A program made the translations under genes and the position numbers. From positions 834,858-898,857 of the forward strand of contig NZ_CAKLBP010000001.1 of assembly GCF_920984665.1 (NCBI RefSeq): DNA of 64,000 nucleotides, read 5' to 3'. Origin of the DNA: Pedobacter sp. Leaf170. Lineage in GTDB: Bacteria; Bacteroidota; Bacteroidia; Sphingobacteriales; Sphingobacteriaceae. Every line of letters starts with the position of its first letter. The stretch's first letter is position 1. Positions 28,354 through 37,294 of this stretch are shown piece by piece. A model generated the notes under the pieces. It searched no databases and had not been told where the DNA came from. It saw only the letters and a list, made by a program, of their open reading frames with translations.

Positions 28354-29752
28354 TAAGCTATTACATTATTTAACCCTGTACATCCCCTTTATTGTTGCTT
28401 ATGCATTTAGCAAGAATGCCCACATTTCATACTTAATTGCATGGCTAGGCTCTTTCTTCATCTTTATTATCTGCTACAAAGAGGTGATTAAAAAATTACC
28501 TTCAGATTTACCTATAATAGAACAATTGCTCAGACCGGTTTTTTTTATGCAGATTGTTTTTGCCGGTTATATGAGTTGCACATCCATATTCTATTATTTA
28601 AATACGCTGGGCTATGAATATATTACCTATGTTGGCAATAAAAATCTACTACCGTTTAATATTTACGAATCTATCGCTAACTGCCAGCGCTTGTACGTTT
28701 TAGGACACGCAGCATTAGTAAATGGCATTTTGGTTGCAATGCGTTATCCCTTAAAACAGCATTATCGGATTTACACAAATTCTATGAGTAACCTGCTTTT
28801 AGGTATTTCATTTTTTTGTTTGCCTCTAGGATATTTAACAGGAAAAGTTGGAGGACTAAACCAGTTCAGCGTTCAATTGAGCAGTTTAAGTTTTGTAGCC
28901 GGCACCATTGCATTGGCATTTGCAATACGCGAACGTAAACGTGTTAACTTGTGGGCCTCCGCAATATTATTTGCAATGAATATGTTTGCAGCGCTATCTT
29001 CGGGTTTTAAAGAGCCTGTAATCATAACCACTTTATTATTGGGCGTGTTCCTTTTACCCGTTTATGGCCGTAAAATTATTCCGCTATTTGGAGCAATACT
29101 AATTGCATTATTTTTTGTTTTACCAACATTTATCGGAAACTTCAGACAAATGGTTGCAGAAGGTACTGATGTTGCAACCGCAAGAAACAAAAGCATTGAT
29201 AACATTATTAATAATGATAATTTAATTGATGAGCTTCAAGATGATAACTGGGCTTTCTTAGTTGGGCGGCTTTCTGAAATTGACATGTTTATCCGGTACA
29301 CAAATTCGACGCCCTATTTCATGCCTTATTATAAAACAGAGCTGGCAAAAAATGCTTTGAAAATGATTATACCAAGGTTTTTTTGGCTGGCAAAGCCTGA
29401 TGTAGAACAGTTGGTTATGACTCGGGTTTACAACGCCGGGGTTGTCGATCGTATATCGCTTGTATCTGCAAAACCTGCATATATTGTAGATTGCTACCTA
29501 TCTTACGGTAAAATCGGTATTATAATTGGCTTATTTCTGTACGGATTTATTGCTCAAAAAATTTCTCAAATTTCAGAAATCTGGTTTGGAGGCTATTTCA
29601 TGGGAACAGCAGTTATGTTCGCCGGACTCTTTCAAATTTTATGGCGTGGAAATAGTTTTGAATTTTTAATAAGTGCTATTTTCTGGAGTTTTATAACCTT
29701 AATCATTCTGCAGGCTATCTTAAAAGCCAGAGGTATTTTAGTAAGAATATAA
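28343..29752 (+). CDS. Wzy-like polysaccharide polymerase, probably exosortase-Y associated
   Basis: A 469-residue membrane protein with about ten to twelve hydrophobic segments and a long periplasmic-type loop (roughly residues 265-350), the usual layout of Wzy/O-antigen polymerase proteins. Its place between GT4 genes and just before an exosortase gene fits the 'exosortase Y-associated Wzy-like' family of Bacteroidota. No short motif is diagnostic, so the call rests on topology, length and context. It would join repeat units of a glycan other than, or in addition to, the one exported by Wzm-Wzt. Confidence 0.72.
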   Translation: MQSNKLLHYLTLYIPFIVAYAFSKNAHISYLIAWLGSFFIFIICYKEVIKKLPSDLPIIEQLLRPVFFMQIVFAGYMSCTSIFYYLNTLGYEYITYVGNKNLLPFNIYESIANCQRLYVLGHAALVNGILVAMRYPLKQHYRIYTNSMSNLLLGISFFCLPLGYLTGKVGGLNQFSVQLSSLSFVAGTIALAFAIRERKRVNLWASAILFAMNMFAALSSGFKEPVIITTLLLGVFLLPVYGRKIIPLFGAILIALFFVLPTFIGNFRQMVAEGTDVATARNKSIDNIINNDNLIDELQDDNWAFLVGRLSEIDMFIRYTNSTPYFMPYYKTELAKNALKMIIPRFFWLAKPDVEQLVMTRVYNAGVVDRISLVSAKPAYIVDCYLSYGKIGIIIGLFLYGFIAQKISQISEIWFGGYFMGTAVMFAGLFQILWRGNSFEFLISAIFWSFITLIILQAILKARGILVRI

Positions 29753-29753
29753 A

Positions 29754-31154
29754 TTGAAAATCTTTCATATAACGCCTTCTTACAAACCTGCCTACATCTA
29801 TGGCGGACCGATTGTGTCGGTAGCGAAATTGTGTGAGGCATTGGTGAACTGCAAAACGCAAGAAGTGGAAAGCTTGGAGTTGAAAGTGGAAAGCTTAAAG
29901 TGGAAAGTGGAAAGCTCAAAGTTAAAAGTAGAGGGCGGAGCGCAGAGTGCCGAAAGAAGAAAGTTAGAGGCAGAGAGTGGAGCGCAAGACGTAGAAAGCT
30001 TGAGGCAAAAAGTTGAGCTTGAAGTTTACACTACTATAGCAAATGGAAAAACTGAGTTAGATGTTGACATTGAAACGCCGATAATGGCAGATGGTGTCTT
30101 GGTTACATATTTTAAAAGATGGACAAAGGATCATAGTCATTTCTCGCCTGGCTTGTTGTGGGGATTGAGAAAAGTGCTTCGACAAGCTCAGCATGACAAC
30201 TTAATTATACATATTCATGCCTGGTGGAATTTAGTTTCTGTATTAAGTTGTTTAATTGCTAAATGGTATAAAATCCCTGTGGTATTATCACCCAGAGGGA
30301 TGCTTACTCGTTATACGCTAAACAACAAAAGTTCGATTTCAAAGAAATTATTACATAGATTAATCGGTTTAAAATTACTAAAATATTGCCATGTTCATGC
30401 AACCAGCGATCAGGAGAAAAGCGATGTGCTTCAAATTGTTCAGCCAAAGAGCATTATGGTTATCGCCAATCTGGTGGATGTGCAAGAGATAGTAGTAAAA
30501 GGTAAGGATAGAGTGTCAGGTAATAAGTATCAGGTATTAAGTTTGGAAGAACAGGTAGCAGAGGAAAGCGAAAAAATTGTAGTGGAGCAGAAGGTTAATA
30601 CCTCTATATTCAAACTGTTGTTCTTATCCCGAATAGAAGAAAAAAAAGGTTTAGAACTTTTATTTGAAGCACTGGCGACAACTGAATTTGGTTATCACCT
30701 TACAATTGCCGGTACTGGTGATGAGGATTATGTTAAATGTTTAAAGCAAAAAGCGAAAAGCTTAAAATTGGCTGAACGTATTGAATGGATTGGTCAGGTG
30801 AGCAATGATGAGAAGTTTTCTATAATGGCTCATCATGATTTACTGGTGCTTCCCTCCTACAATGAAAATTTTGCCAATGTAGTCATCGAAAGTTTGAGCG
30901 TTGGCACCTCCGTTTTGCTGAGTGAAAAGGTTGGGTTGGCAGATTACGTAAAAGCCAATAAACTTGGATGGATTTGCAACTTAAATCCGGAAGATATCGC
31001 GGTTAAGATAAGTGAATCTTATCAGCATCATTCAAAAAGAGAAAATATTCGCGTTATTGCACCAGAAATAATCAGGAAAGAATTTTATGATCAGCTTTTG
31101 GTTGGAAAGTATTTGGAATTTTATGAAAGTGTTCTTCAACTACGTTCAGAATGA
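29754..31154 (+). CDS. GT4-family glycosyltransferase carrying repeat-derived insertions
   Basis: A 466-residue GT-B enzyme, perhaps the XrtY-associated glycosyltransferase. The N-terminus FHITPSYKPAYIYGGPIVSV and, further on, LSPRGMLTRYTLNN, LLFLSRIEEKKGLELLFEAL and LPSYNENFANVVIESLSVG are GT4 motifs. The C-lobe loop normally E-G-F/E is N-E-N-F. Between CEALVNC and LEVYTTIANG lie about 50 extra residues rich in VESLKWK-type repeats (29864-30015). A second insert of about 40 residues lies before the C-lobe. The dispersed REP-like repeat is in frame at 30178-30199 (RQAQHDN), and the last codons and TGA fall in another degenerate copy. TTG start at 29754. Whether it is active is uncertain. Confidence 0.85.
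   Translation: MKIFHITPSYKPAYIYGGPIVSVAKLCEALVNCKTQEVESLELKVESLKWKVESSKLKVEGGAQSAERRKLEAESGAQDVESLRQKVELEVYTTIANGKTELDVDIETPIMADGVLVTYFKRWTKDHSHFSPGLLWGLRKVLRQAQHDNLIIHIHAWWNLVSVLSCLIAKWYKIPVVLSPRGMLTRYTLNNKSSISKKLLHRLIGLKLLKYCHVHATSDQEKSDVLQIVQPKSIMVIANLVDVQEIVVKGKDRVSGNKYQVLSLEEQVAEESEKIVVEQKVNTSIFKLLFLSRIEEKKGLELLFEALATTEFGYHLTIAGTGDEDYVKCLKQKAKSLKLAERIEWIGQVSNDEKFSIMAHHDLLVLPSYNENFANVVIESLSVGTSVLLSEKVGLADYVKANKLGWICNLNPEDIAVKISESYQHHSKRENIRVIAPEIIRKEFYDQLLVGKYLEFYESVLQLRSE
29864..30015 (+). repeat. In-frame tandem repeat inside a glycosyltransferase gene
   Basis: Imperfect units of about 14-21 bp based on AAAGTGGAAAGCTT occur head to tail (GTGGAAAGCTTGGAGTTG, GTGGAAAGCTTAAAGTG, GTGGAAAGCTCAAAGTTA and so on), then decay into GGCGGAGCGCAGAGTGCCGA-like blocks. 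All units keep frame and encode a charged, coiled-coil-like VESLELKVESLKWKVESSK stretch. It interrupts a region that is short and conserved in GT4 relatives, so it looks like inserted or expanded repeat DNA. Confidence 0.8.
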
Positions 31155-31295
31155 CAAATTCGGAAGGTAACAACTAAATTAAAGTTCTTTCGACAAGCTC
31201 AAGATGACAATTCTGAAAGGCGAAAACTTAATTATAAATTCTTCGACGCTCTGCATGAGAAAGTTAGCGATACCTCGACAAGCCCGAAATAGCAG
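31133..31295. repeat. Cluster of degenerate REP-like repeats
   Basis: Four diverged copies of the TTCGACAAGCTCAGGATGACA family lie in tandem at 31133-31156 (CTTCAACTACGTTCAGAATG), 31187-31209 (TTTCGACAAGCTCAAGATGA), 31241-31260 and 31272-31295. The first contributes the stop codon of the upstream glycosyltransferase. No hairpin-forming inverted pair is apparent, unlike at 231-309. The cluster fills the 171-bp gap before the next gene. Confidence 0.72.
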
Positions 31296-31325
31296 AATAG
31301 AAAGTGAAAACTAAAATATACATAA

Positions 31326-32195
31326 ATGAATAGAAATTTTAGTTTTATCATTTTAACTTTTAATGAAGAGATTCATTTGCCGAGGCTGTTGAATTCCATT
31401 ATAGCGTTAGGTGCTCAAATTTATATTCTGGATAGCGGAAGCACAGATAATACGGTTCAAATTGCTAATGATTACAAGGCTGAGGTTAAAACCAATGCAT
31501 TTATTAATCATCCACAACAGTGGGATTTTGCGCTCAAAAACTTTGAAATAACAACGCCCTGGATTATCGGGCTAGATGCAGACCAAATTGTATGCGAAGC
31601 ATTATTTCAGCAGCTTAAGGATTTTCGAAATGAAAATTACGAAGGCATTAATGGAATCTACTTCAACAGAAAAAATTATTTTCAGGGTAAATGGATAAGA
31701 TTTGGGGGTTATTATCCCTTTTACCTTTTAAAAATGTTCAGAACAGGGAATGGATATTCTGATTTGAATGAAAATATGGATCATCGATTTATCGTTTCAG
31801 GCAAAACCATAATTTGGAAAAACGGCTATTTACTGGAAGATAATTTGAAAGAGTACGATATTAATTTTTGGTATAAAAAACATGAGCGATACAGCGATTT
31901 GATTGCCATTGAAGAAATAGACCGCAGACAAAAAACTAGAAATCAATTAATTATACCATCGCTATTCGGAAGTCCGGATGAAAAAAGAGCATGGTTTAAA
32001 AATATTTGGTGGAGATTGCCTTTAGGTTTCCGTCCGTATTTATACTTTTGCTACCGTATATTCTTTAAGCTTGGCATTTTAGATGGTTTAAGTGGTATAC
32101 GCTTTCATTATTTGCAAGGATTTTGGTTTAGAGCAAAAGTTGACAAGAAAATAATGGCATTAAAAAATCAGATGAATCAAGCAACTAAGTCCTAA
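31326..32195 (+). CDS. GT2-family glycosyltransferase (WaaE/KdtX-like)
   Basis: A 289-residue GT-A enzyme. FSFIILTFNEEIHLPRLLNS opens the protein, ILDSGSTDNTVQIANDY is the first acidic motif, and the segment NHPQQWDFAL followed by WIIGLDADQIVCEALFQQL (about residues 77-95) is typical of the WaaE/KdtX beta-glucosyltransferase subgroup. The C-terminal part (FGGYYPFYLLKMFRTGNG) is also usual there. ATG 31326 is preceded by the repeat cluster, so a new transcription start is possible. Role: glycan or lipid-linked sugar extension. Confidence 0.9.
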   Translation: MNRNFSFIILTFNEEIHLPRLLNSIIALGAQIYILDSGSTDNTVQIANDYKAEVKTNAFINHPQQWDFALKNFEITTPWIIGLDADQIVCEALFQQLKDFRNENYEGINGIYFNRKNYFQGKWIRFGGYYPFYLLKMFRTGNGYSDLNENMDHRFIVSGKTIIWKNGYLLEDNLKEYDINFWYKKHERYSDLIAIEEIDRRQKTRNQLIIPSLFGSPDEKRAWFKNIWWRLPLGFRPYLYFCYRIFFKLGILDGLSGIRFHYLQGFWFRAKVDKKIMALKNQMNQATKS

Positions 32196-32217
32196 ATATA
32201 AGAAGCGTTATCACGAT

Positions 32218-32844
32218 ATGAACGAAGCAGAAATCAAAGCAGCAAAAAAACAGGCCGATAAAAAAGCCATTAAATTCATCATATCCCTATTTATTTTATA
32301 CATATTATTTAGCCAGGGCAACTTGTTCATGAACAGTGTAATGAGCCCTGGAGGTAGATTTTACAACGCTACCATAGCCGATAATTTTGATTATATACAA
32401 GGTTTAAAAAATGCGCTAATCATTCCCGCCGTTTGGATAATTAAGCTGTTTGGTTTTTATGCAATTCATAATGATATGGATGTAATGGTGGTTAATGGTC
32501 CGCTGTTGCGAATAAATTATTCTTGTTTAGGTTTAGGCGTTATGAGTTTTCTGGCCGCTTTCGTACTATCCTTCCCGGCGAGCTGGAAAGAAACTTTTAA
32601 GATGCTTATTATTGGCATTATTACCATTTATATTTTAAACATTCTACGTATTGCCGGCTTAGGTTTGCTTTTTGGTTATTTCCAAAGCCAGCGGAATTAT
32701 TTCGAATACCATCACGAGATTTTTAACGTAATTGTTTACATCATCATTTTTGTTATTCTTTTCTTTTGGATAAGGAAAAATACAAGAATTAAGAAGCTGC
32801 AGGAACCGACTATTGATAAAAAAGCCAATGGTACTTTTAGTTAA
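32218..32844 (+). CDS. Exosortase/archaeosortase family protein (XrtY-like)
   Basis: A 208-residue membrane protein with about five helices and the complete exosortase catalytic triad: Cys103 in NYSCLGLGV, Arg144 in ILNILRIAGLG, and His165/166 in EYHHEIFNV. Exosortases are membrane transpeptidases that cut proteins with PEP-CTERM-like C-terminal tags and attach them to a carrier, and they are co-inherited with exopolysaccharide loci. The small size and the Pedobacter-like setting suggest the XrtY subgroup. No tagged substrate protein was recognised in the window. It lies 22 bp after the GT2 gene, probably in the same operon. Confidence 0.85.
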   Translation: MNEAEIKAAKKQADKKAIKFIISLFILYILFSQGNLFMNSVMSPGGRFYNATIADNFDYIQGLKNALIIPAVWIIKLFGFYAIHNDMDVMVVNGPLLRINYSCLGLGVMSFLAAFVLSFPASWKETFKMLIIGIITIYILNILRIAGLGLLFGYFQSQRNYFEYHHEIFNVIVYIIIFVILFFWIRKNTRIKKLQEPTIDKKANGTFS

Positions 32845-32860
32845 TCAGGCTTAGTTAAAA

Positions 32861-34585
32861 ATGTACATTTTAGGCATTAATGCATATCACGGCGATTCTT
32901 CGGCCTGCATTTACAAAGATGGGCTTATCATTGCCGCATCAGAAGAAGAACGTTTTACCCGTATAAAACATTGGGCAGGTTTCCCTGTGCTTGCTATAAA
33001 ATTTTGTTTAGCAGAAGCCGGAATTGATATCAGAATGGTTGATCATATTGCCATTTCCAGAGACCCAAAAGCAAACTTTAGCAAAAAAGTTTTAACCGCA
33101 GTTAAAAACCGGTTAAGCCTAAAAAATATAGTCGACAGGATGCGTAATCTGCAAAAGGCTAAAAGTATCCAGGAAGAATTCATTAATCATTTTGAGCTTA
33201 AACCAAATGAATTAAAAGCGCAAATACACAACGTAGAGCACCATCGTTCACATTTAGCGAGTGCATTTTTTGCATCGCCATATAGCGAATCTGCTATTTT
33301 AAGTATTGATGGTTTTGGGGATTTTACAAGTACAATGACTGCCATTGGAAAAGAAAACAAAATCGAGGTAATCGACACCGTTAGCTATCCACATTCTTTG
33401 GGATTATTTTACACAGCTTTAACCCAATACCTCGGCTTCCCACATTACGGTGATGAATATAAAATTATGGGATTGGCGCCTTACGGTGAAACTAAATACG
33501 AGGCGGAGCTTCAACAGCTGGTTCGTTTAAAACCTAAAGGCTTGTTCGAACTTGATTTAAGTTATTTTAAACACACTAAAAAAGGTGTAAAAATGGTGTG
33601 GGAGAACGGCGTTCCGGCTATGGAATCTGTTTTTTCAGAAAAGCTATGCAAATTGCTTGGTGAAGCAAGAAAGTATGATGAACCGCTTAACCAAAAACAT
33701 AAAGATATCGCGGCAAGCGTTCAAAAAGTTGCAGAAAATGTTTTGTTCCATATATTAAATCACTTACAGAAATTTACCGGATTAGATTCCATTTGTATTG
33801 CCGGCGGTGTTGCTCAAAACTCAGTGGCAAATGGTAAAATTAGATTTTTCACTAAATTTAAACATGTTTATATTCCTCCTGCAGGGCATGATGCAGGTAC
33901 AGCAATTGGTGCTGCCTTATGGGTTTACAACCAAACTTTAGGTTTTGAGCGAACAGAACCTATGGCACATGGCTATTTGGGTAGCCATTATTCAAACGCC
34001 TACATAGAAAACCTGTTAAAGCAACGAAACATCGAATATCTTAAACCCTCAGAAGATGAATTTTTTGCATCAGTTTGCGATTGTTTAACAAAAGATGGCG
34101 TAGTTGGATGGTTTCAAGGCCGAGCAGAATTTGGTCCGAGGGCATTGGGTAACCGTTCCATTTTGGCCGACCCGAGAAATAAATCGGCTAAGGAAATTCT
34201 AAATAGTAAAATAAAACGCCGGGAATCTTTCAGACCATTTGCACCTTCTATCTTAAAAGAATTCGTATCCGATTACTTCGAGGCAAGTGATGATGTGCCT
34301 TTTATGGAAAAGGTTTTTAAGATAAAACCAGAGAAACAACCCGAGATTCCGGCGGTTACGCACCTTGATGGCACCGGCAGATTGCAGTCTGTTACAGCGG
34401 AGCACAATCCAAAATACCATAAACTTATCAGTCGTTTTTATGAGCAAACCGGAACTCCAATTTTGTTAAATACCTCATTTAATGAAAATGAACCAATCGT
34501 GAATTCTCCACAGGAAGCTTTAGATTGTTTTTTAAGAACAAAAATGGATATGCTGGTATTGGGGGATATTATCATTACAAGATAA
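32861..34585 (+). CDS. NodU/CmcH-family carbamoyltransferase
   Basis: A 574-residue protein. The N-terminal domain starts MYILGINAYHGDSSACIYKD with ASEEERFTRIKHW, the carbamoyltransferase/Kae1-like ATP-binding region. VEHHRSHLASAFFASP supplies the metal-binding histidines, and SIDGFGDF and GGVAQNSVANGK the ASKHA signatures. The C-terminal domain (GWFQGRAEFGPRALGNRSIL, then RESFRPFAPSIL) is the TobZ/NodU C-domain. These enzymes transfer a carbamoyl group from carbamoyl phosphate to a sugar or antibiotic hydroxyl via ATP. Here it probably decorates the glycan, and it ends the + strand locus. Length normal; call firm. Confidence 0.93.
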   Translation: MYILGINAYHGDSSACIYKDGLIIAASEEERFTRIKHWAGFPVLAIKFCLAEAGIDIRMVDHIAISRDPKANFSKKVLTAVKNRLSLKNIVDRMRNLQKAKSIQEEFINHFELKPNELKAQIHNVEHHRSHLASAFFASPYSESAILSIDGFGDFTSTMTAIGKENKIEVIDTVSYPHSLGLFYTALTQYLGFPHYGDEYKIMGLAPYGETKYEAELQQLVRLKPKGLFELDLSYFKHTKKGVKMVWENGVPAMESVFSEKLCKLLGEARKYDEPLNQKHKDIAASVQKVAENVLFHILNHLQKFTGLDSICIAGGVAQNSVANGKIRFFTKFKHVYIPPAGHDAGTAIGAALWVYNQTLGFERTEPMAHGYLGSHYSNAYIENLLKQRNIEYLKPSEDEFFASVCDCLTKDGVVGWFQGRAEFGPRALGNRSILADPRNKSAKEILNSKIKRRESFRPFAPSILKEFVSDYFEASDDVPFMEKVFKIKPEKQPEIPAVTHLDGTGRLQSVTAEHNPKYHKLISRFYEQTGTPILLNTSFNENEPIVNSPQEALDCFLRTKMDMLVLGDIIITR

Positions 34586-34682
34586 ATTTATTTTTAAGAT
34601 TTGAGTCAAAATACATTCATTACCATAGAAACCAGGGCTGAACTTGAGGCAACGTTAAGACTAACTTTTATAAATCTGTTGT

Positions 34683-35012
34683 ACACAACTGACTTTTTTT
34701 ACTGCAAAACATTCATCAATAAATAATAGCGTATTTCCTTGTTCTTTTGATGGAATTTGGAATGCTAGAAATAAAGCCTCAACTATTAGGTGAACATTAT
34801 CGAATTGTTCGAAATAACGGTGATGTTCGGGTTTCTCGAGATTAAGTAGTATGGCATACCTAAAGTGTTGTGAAAATCTTTTATTAATGTAGTTTTTCCA
34901 ACCTGTCTTGCACCCCTGACTATTAAAGGTTTCCTGAAGCTATTTTGCTTCTATTTCATTAAATCCTTCGTAATTGCCCGTGTAAACGCCATACCAACTG
35001 TAATAAAATCAA
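34683..35012 (-). pseudogene. AAA ATPase (DUF4143-type family), pseudogene fragment
   Basis: On the - strand, GMAFTRAITKDLMK is followed by an in-frame TAG, then RKPLIVRGARQVGKTTLIKD, a clear Walker A of the prokaryotic AAA family with C-terminal DUF4143. After a frame change the match resumes as LLNLEKPEHHRYFEQFDNV and EALFLAFQIPSKEQGNTLLF followed by IDE (Walker B). The DUF4143 half is missing. One nonsense change plus a frameshift and truncation show it is dead. The 97 bp between the carbamoyltransferase and this fragment hold nothing I recognise. Confidence 0.82.
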
Positions 35013-35412
35013 CCCATATTTAATTTAATGCCGTAACAAAGTCAACCCAAACGTAGATTCTTCCAATAAGCGACGGCCTTATCATGATATATTATTTTAG
35101 ATGGAAGCTGACCTTTCGAAAAAAAGTCCACACTAAAATTGAACGAAATTTACTATAATGGTTGCAGGCTATAAGTCATCGCTATTGGAGTTAGAAGGGG
35201 TTTATTTAAATTATTAATAATGAATGACTTATGGATTTATAGAAAACAATTAATTTTTATTTTCCATATCAAAATGTGTGTCTCGCTAGCGAAAGAGACT
35301 TGTAGGACTTTTCTATTATGATTTTTCAGCAGGCATTTATTGATTGGGAACATAGGTCTAATTGCTAGCGCTTGTCCTCCAACTACGGCATCGGTCAAGG
35401 CTGTAAGCTGAT
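35013..35412. other. Non-coding 400 bp, no gene recognised
   Basis: No credible reading frame, RNA gene or long inverted repeat is visible. Near the fragment's 5' edge, two short similar sequences (GTAATAAAATCAACCCA about 35000-35016 and GTAACAAAGTCAACCCA about 35032-35048) form a direct repeat, perhaps a recombination trace. The stretch lies at the border between the glycan locus and the accessory region. Confidence 0.5.
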
Positions 35413-36234
35413 TCATCTTTTTATTTTTACTTCGGATTCCAGTTCTGGCTGATTTTTATCAACAGGTGCAGAAAAACTCAGCGGGGAGTTTTGAGGGATA
35501 GCAATCTCTGGAAAAATTTTTTCGCTTTTCACTGGTTGCATATGCTCATCATAAAGATTCAAAATCTTAAACTCCGGGTCAGCCGACAGATATACGGGCA
35601 CCGTTTTGCCATCCAATACCATTTTCAGTGAGATTAAATTCCCGAAAAGCAGTGCCTTGATGGCTGCTTCCCGTTTATCTGAATCCTGCAAATCTGCGAA
35701 AGGGTATCTATTAAAGGTTTTTTCCAAATCAAATCCATATTCTGGAAAAAATAATTTCATTGGATGTTCACCATCTTTATTGGTAACCTTTAAATCGAGT
35801 TTATGCCATACGGCTACTCTTTTATTCTTATTCTCCTGCAAATCGTTGAGATCTAGGACGAAAATATCCTTGCGAAAACTCTGTCCGCAAAGAAGCTTAT
35901 AGGCTTGAAGGGCAGAAATACGGTTTCTACTATCCAGTTCAAAGCGCTTTTGAATTGGCTCGGTAGCATTGTATCTTGTTAGTTTTGCTTCCATGGCATT
36001 CAGAAAATATGCATCCCCTGTTTTTGATCTGTTGAAACGAAGTTCAAAATGCATCTGATCAACCCCTCTATTGGGATCTGATTTGAATTCCGAGGGAATG
36101 TAACGCTGGTTAAAACCGATAGAGAAGGAAATATCCTGCTTTCTGATTGCCTCATGCAATACCTGGTTTAAATGGGTACCAAAACCAAGGTAATCCAATG
36201 ATTTTTTCAAATATTCATAATTATTTTCATCCAT
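35413..36234 (-). CDS. Hypothetical protein, mobile-element cargo type
   Basis: A 273-residue soluble, charged protein with no signal peptide. I recognise it only as a Bacteroidota protein of the kind found beside DUF3945/DUF4099 proteins on conjugative and integrative elements. Visible segments are FNQRYIPSEFKSDPNRGVDQ, MHFELRFNRSKTGDAYFLNAMEAKL (25 residues, conserved-looking) and LFFPEYGFDLEKTFNRYPF. The C-terminal 45 residues are proline- and lysine-rich and look disordered. The start is ATG 36234, 26 bp downstream of the gene at 36261-36746, so the two form an operon. No function can be given. Confidence 0.6.
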   Translation of the reverse strand: MDENNYEYLKKSLDYLGFGTHLNQVLHEAIRKQDISFSIGFNQRYIPSEFKSDPNRGVDQMHFELRFNRSKTGDAYFLNAMEAKLTRYNATEPIQKRFELDSRNRISALQAYKLLCGQSFRKDIFVLDLNDLQENKNKRVAVWHKLDLKVTNKDGEHPMKLFFPEYGFDLEKTFNRYPFADLQDSDKREAAIKALLFGNLISLKMVLDGKTVPVYLSADPEFKILNLYDEHMQPVKSEKIFPEIAIPQNSPLSFSAPVDKNQPELESEVKIKR

Positions 36235-36260
36235 GACTTTTAATTTATTGTTAACTAAGC

Positions 36261-36746
36261 TTATCTTCCAACTTTTCTCATAGTAGATTCTACCGGTAAT
36301 TCAGGCATTCCAAATTCGCGTTGCCTTGACACTTTCACCCCTTCCATCTCTGCAAGTGCTGAATTAAAGGCTGGCGTTAGGTGGTCTTTCTGATCTACAT
36401 TTTCACTCAGTGATCTGATGCCTCGGAGCAGTAGGTAACTAATGCCGCCATCGATCAAAACCGATAGCACTAATGCCTTTCGGTCAGAAATTATCCCTTT
36501 AGGTTCACTTGCCCTGTGCTGGATTTTAGTTCCGTCAGCAAGTTCGAGCAAATTTCCCCGTTTGAAAGCCGACTTGTCTTCTTCGCTAAGCAGCATACCA
36601 TTTATCCGATCTGGCGCCTGAACTTTCGAAACATCATAACCCACAAAATCTTTGGTTAGCTTATCATATTCTACATATATTATCACTCTGGATTTCTTGG
36701 CTTCAATGCGTAAAGCCTGTCGAATAGATAAAACTTTATCAGGCAC
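36261..36746 (-). CDS. DUF3945-like protein, possibly 5'-truncated
   Basis: A 161-residue protein from a GTG at 36746; the frame stays open upstream to a stop but contains no ATG. The segment VYVEYDKLTKDFVGYDVSKV followed by PDRINGMLLSEEDKSAFKRG closely follows the pattern of DUF3945-type repeats (VDKLTNEL..V..IP..I.GV.LSEEQK..L..G) of Bacteroidota mobile elements. Known members are much longer and start with other modules, so this is probably a remnant. The C-terminal part (LIDGGISYLLLRGIRSLSEN) is not typical. It forms a two-gene unit with 35413-36234. Confidence 0.58.
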   Translation of the reverse strand: MPDKVLSIRQALRIEAKKSRVIIYVEYDKLTKDFVGYDVSKVQAPDRINGMLLSEEDKSAFKRGNLLELADGTKIQHRASEPKGIISDRKALVLSVLIDGGISYLLLRGIRSLSENVDQKDHLTPAFNSALAEMEGVKVSRQREFGMPELPVESTMRKVGR

Positions 36747-37183
36747 ATACGGATTGGAATTAAGGGTAATTAATTATTGAAAGTATAAGGCAATAACCAG
36801 CCCTCCCGCATAAAAAATATGCAGTTACGGTAAACCGTATTTGTTATTAGGAAAAAGATACTTACCTTGGGATTGCGAAAAACCATTGCAATGCACCTTT
36901 GCCTAAACAGCAATAAAGGGCTGGCACCAAGCTAAATTAAGCCGCTGGGACTTTGTGTGCTCTCTACACATCGACCTCTGCTCTTTTGGGCTATCTTTTT
37001 ACTTGGAATTCTGGCACGTATTACGATGGAGAACAGATAACGTTCCTTAATAGTAGTTGTAGGGAATAATTACGAATCACTTCCTGGAGGTGAATCATTT
37101 TGATGGCGCTTAATTTTTTCGTTTTCATAAACGGTTAATTTTTATGTAAAACGATGTAGACCCAAGGCGAAAGACGGAACCGG
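36747..37183. other. Non-coding region with a short perfect palindrome
   Basis: No gene is visible between the DUF3945-like gene and the structured element. TACGGT-AA-ACCGTA at 36826-36839 is a perfect 6-bp-arm palindrome about 80 bp upstream of the - strand gene, a possible operator. A hairpin CGTTTTCATAAA / TTTATGTAAAACG lies at about 37119-37153 with one bulge. Nothing else is recognised. Confidence 0.45.
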
Positions 37184-37294
37184 ATTGGAAAACCAATAGG
37201 GCGAACTTCACTGCTTTTGAAACTGGTACCGTCAAGAACCCACTCAGATAAGAATCTGAGCCCTCCAAAAGGCTTACATGAAATTCGCCCTATT
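37184..37294 (+). ncRNA. Strongly structured element of unknown identity (candidate RNA)
   Basis: A long imperfect inverted repeat joins 37195-37210 to 37279-37294: AATAGGGCGAA-C-TTCA pairs with TGAA-A-TTCGCCCTATT, 15 pairs around one mismatch. Inside lie a perfect 7-bp stem with an AAGA tetraloop (CTCAGAT 37243-37249, ATCTGAG 37254-37260) and a short AGCC/GGCT stem (about 37259-37274). ATTGG-AAAA-CCAAT (37184-37197) forms an alternative 5' hairpin that competes with the outer stem. ACCGTCAA (from about 37228) can also pair with TTGACGGT near 37363. Either strand could be the functional one; + is assumed because of the downstream xre gene. Nothing coding overlaps it. Confidence 0.5.

Noticed and set aside
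37184..37294. Retron msr-msd RNA
   Set aside because: Outer inverted ends fit loosely, but no reverse transcriptase gene is present nearby.
37195..37294. Integron attC site
   Set aside because: The stem ends do not carry the GTTRRRY/RYYYAAC core sites and no integrase is near.
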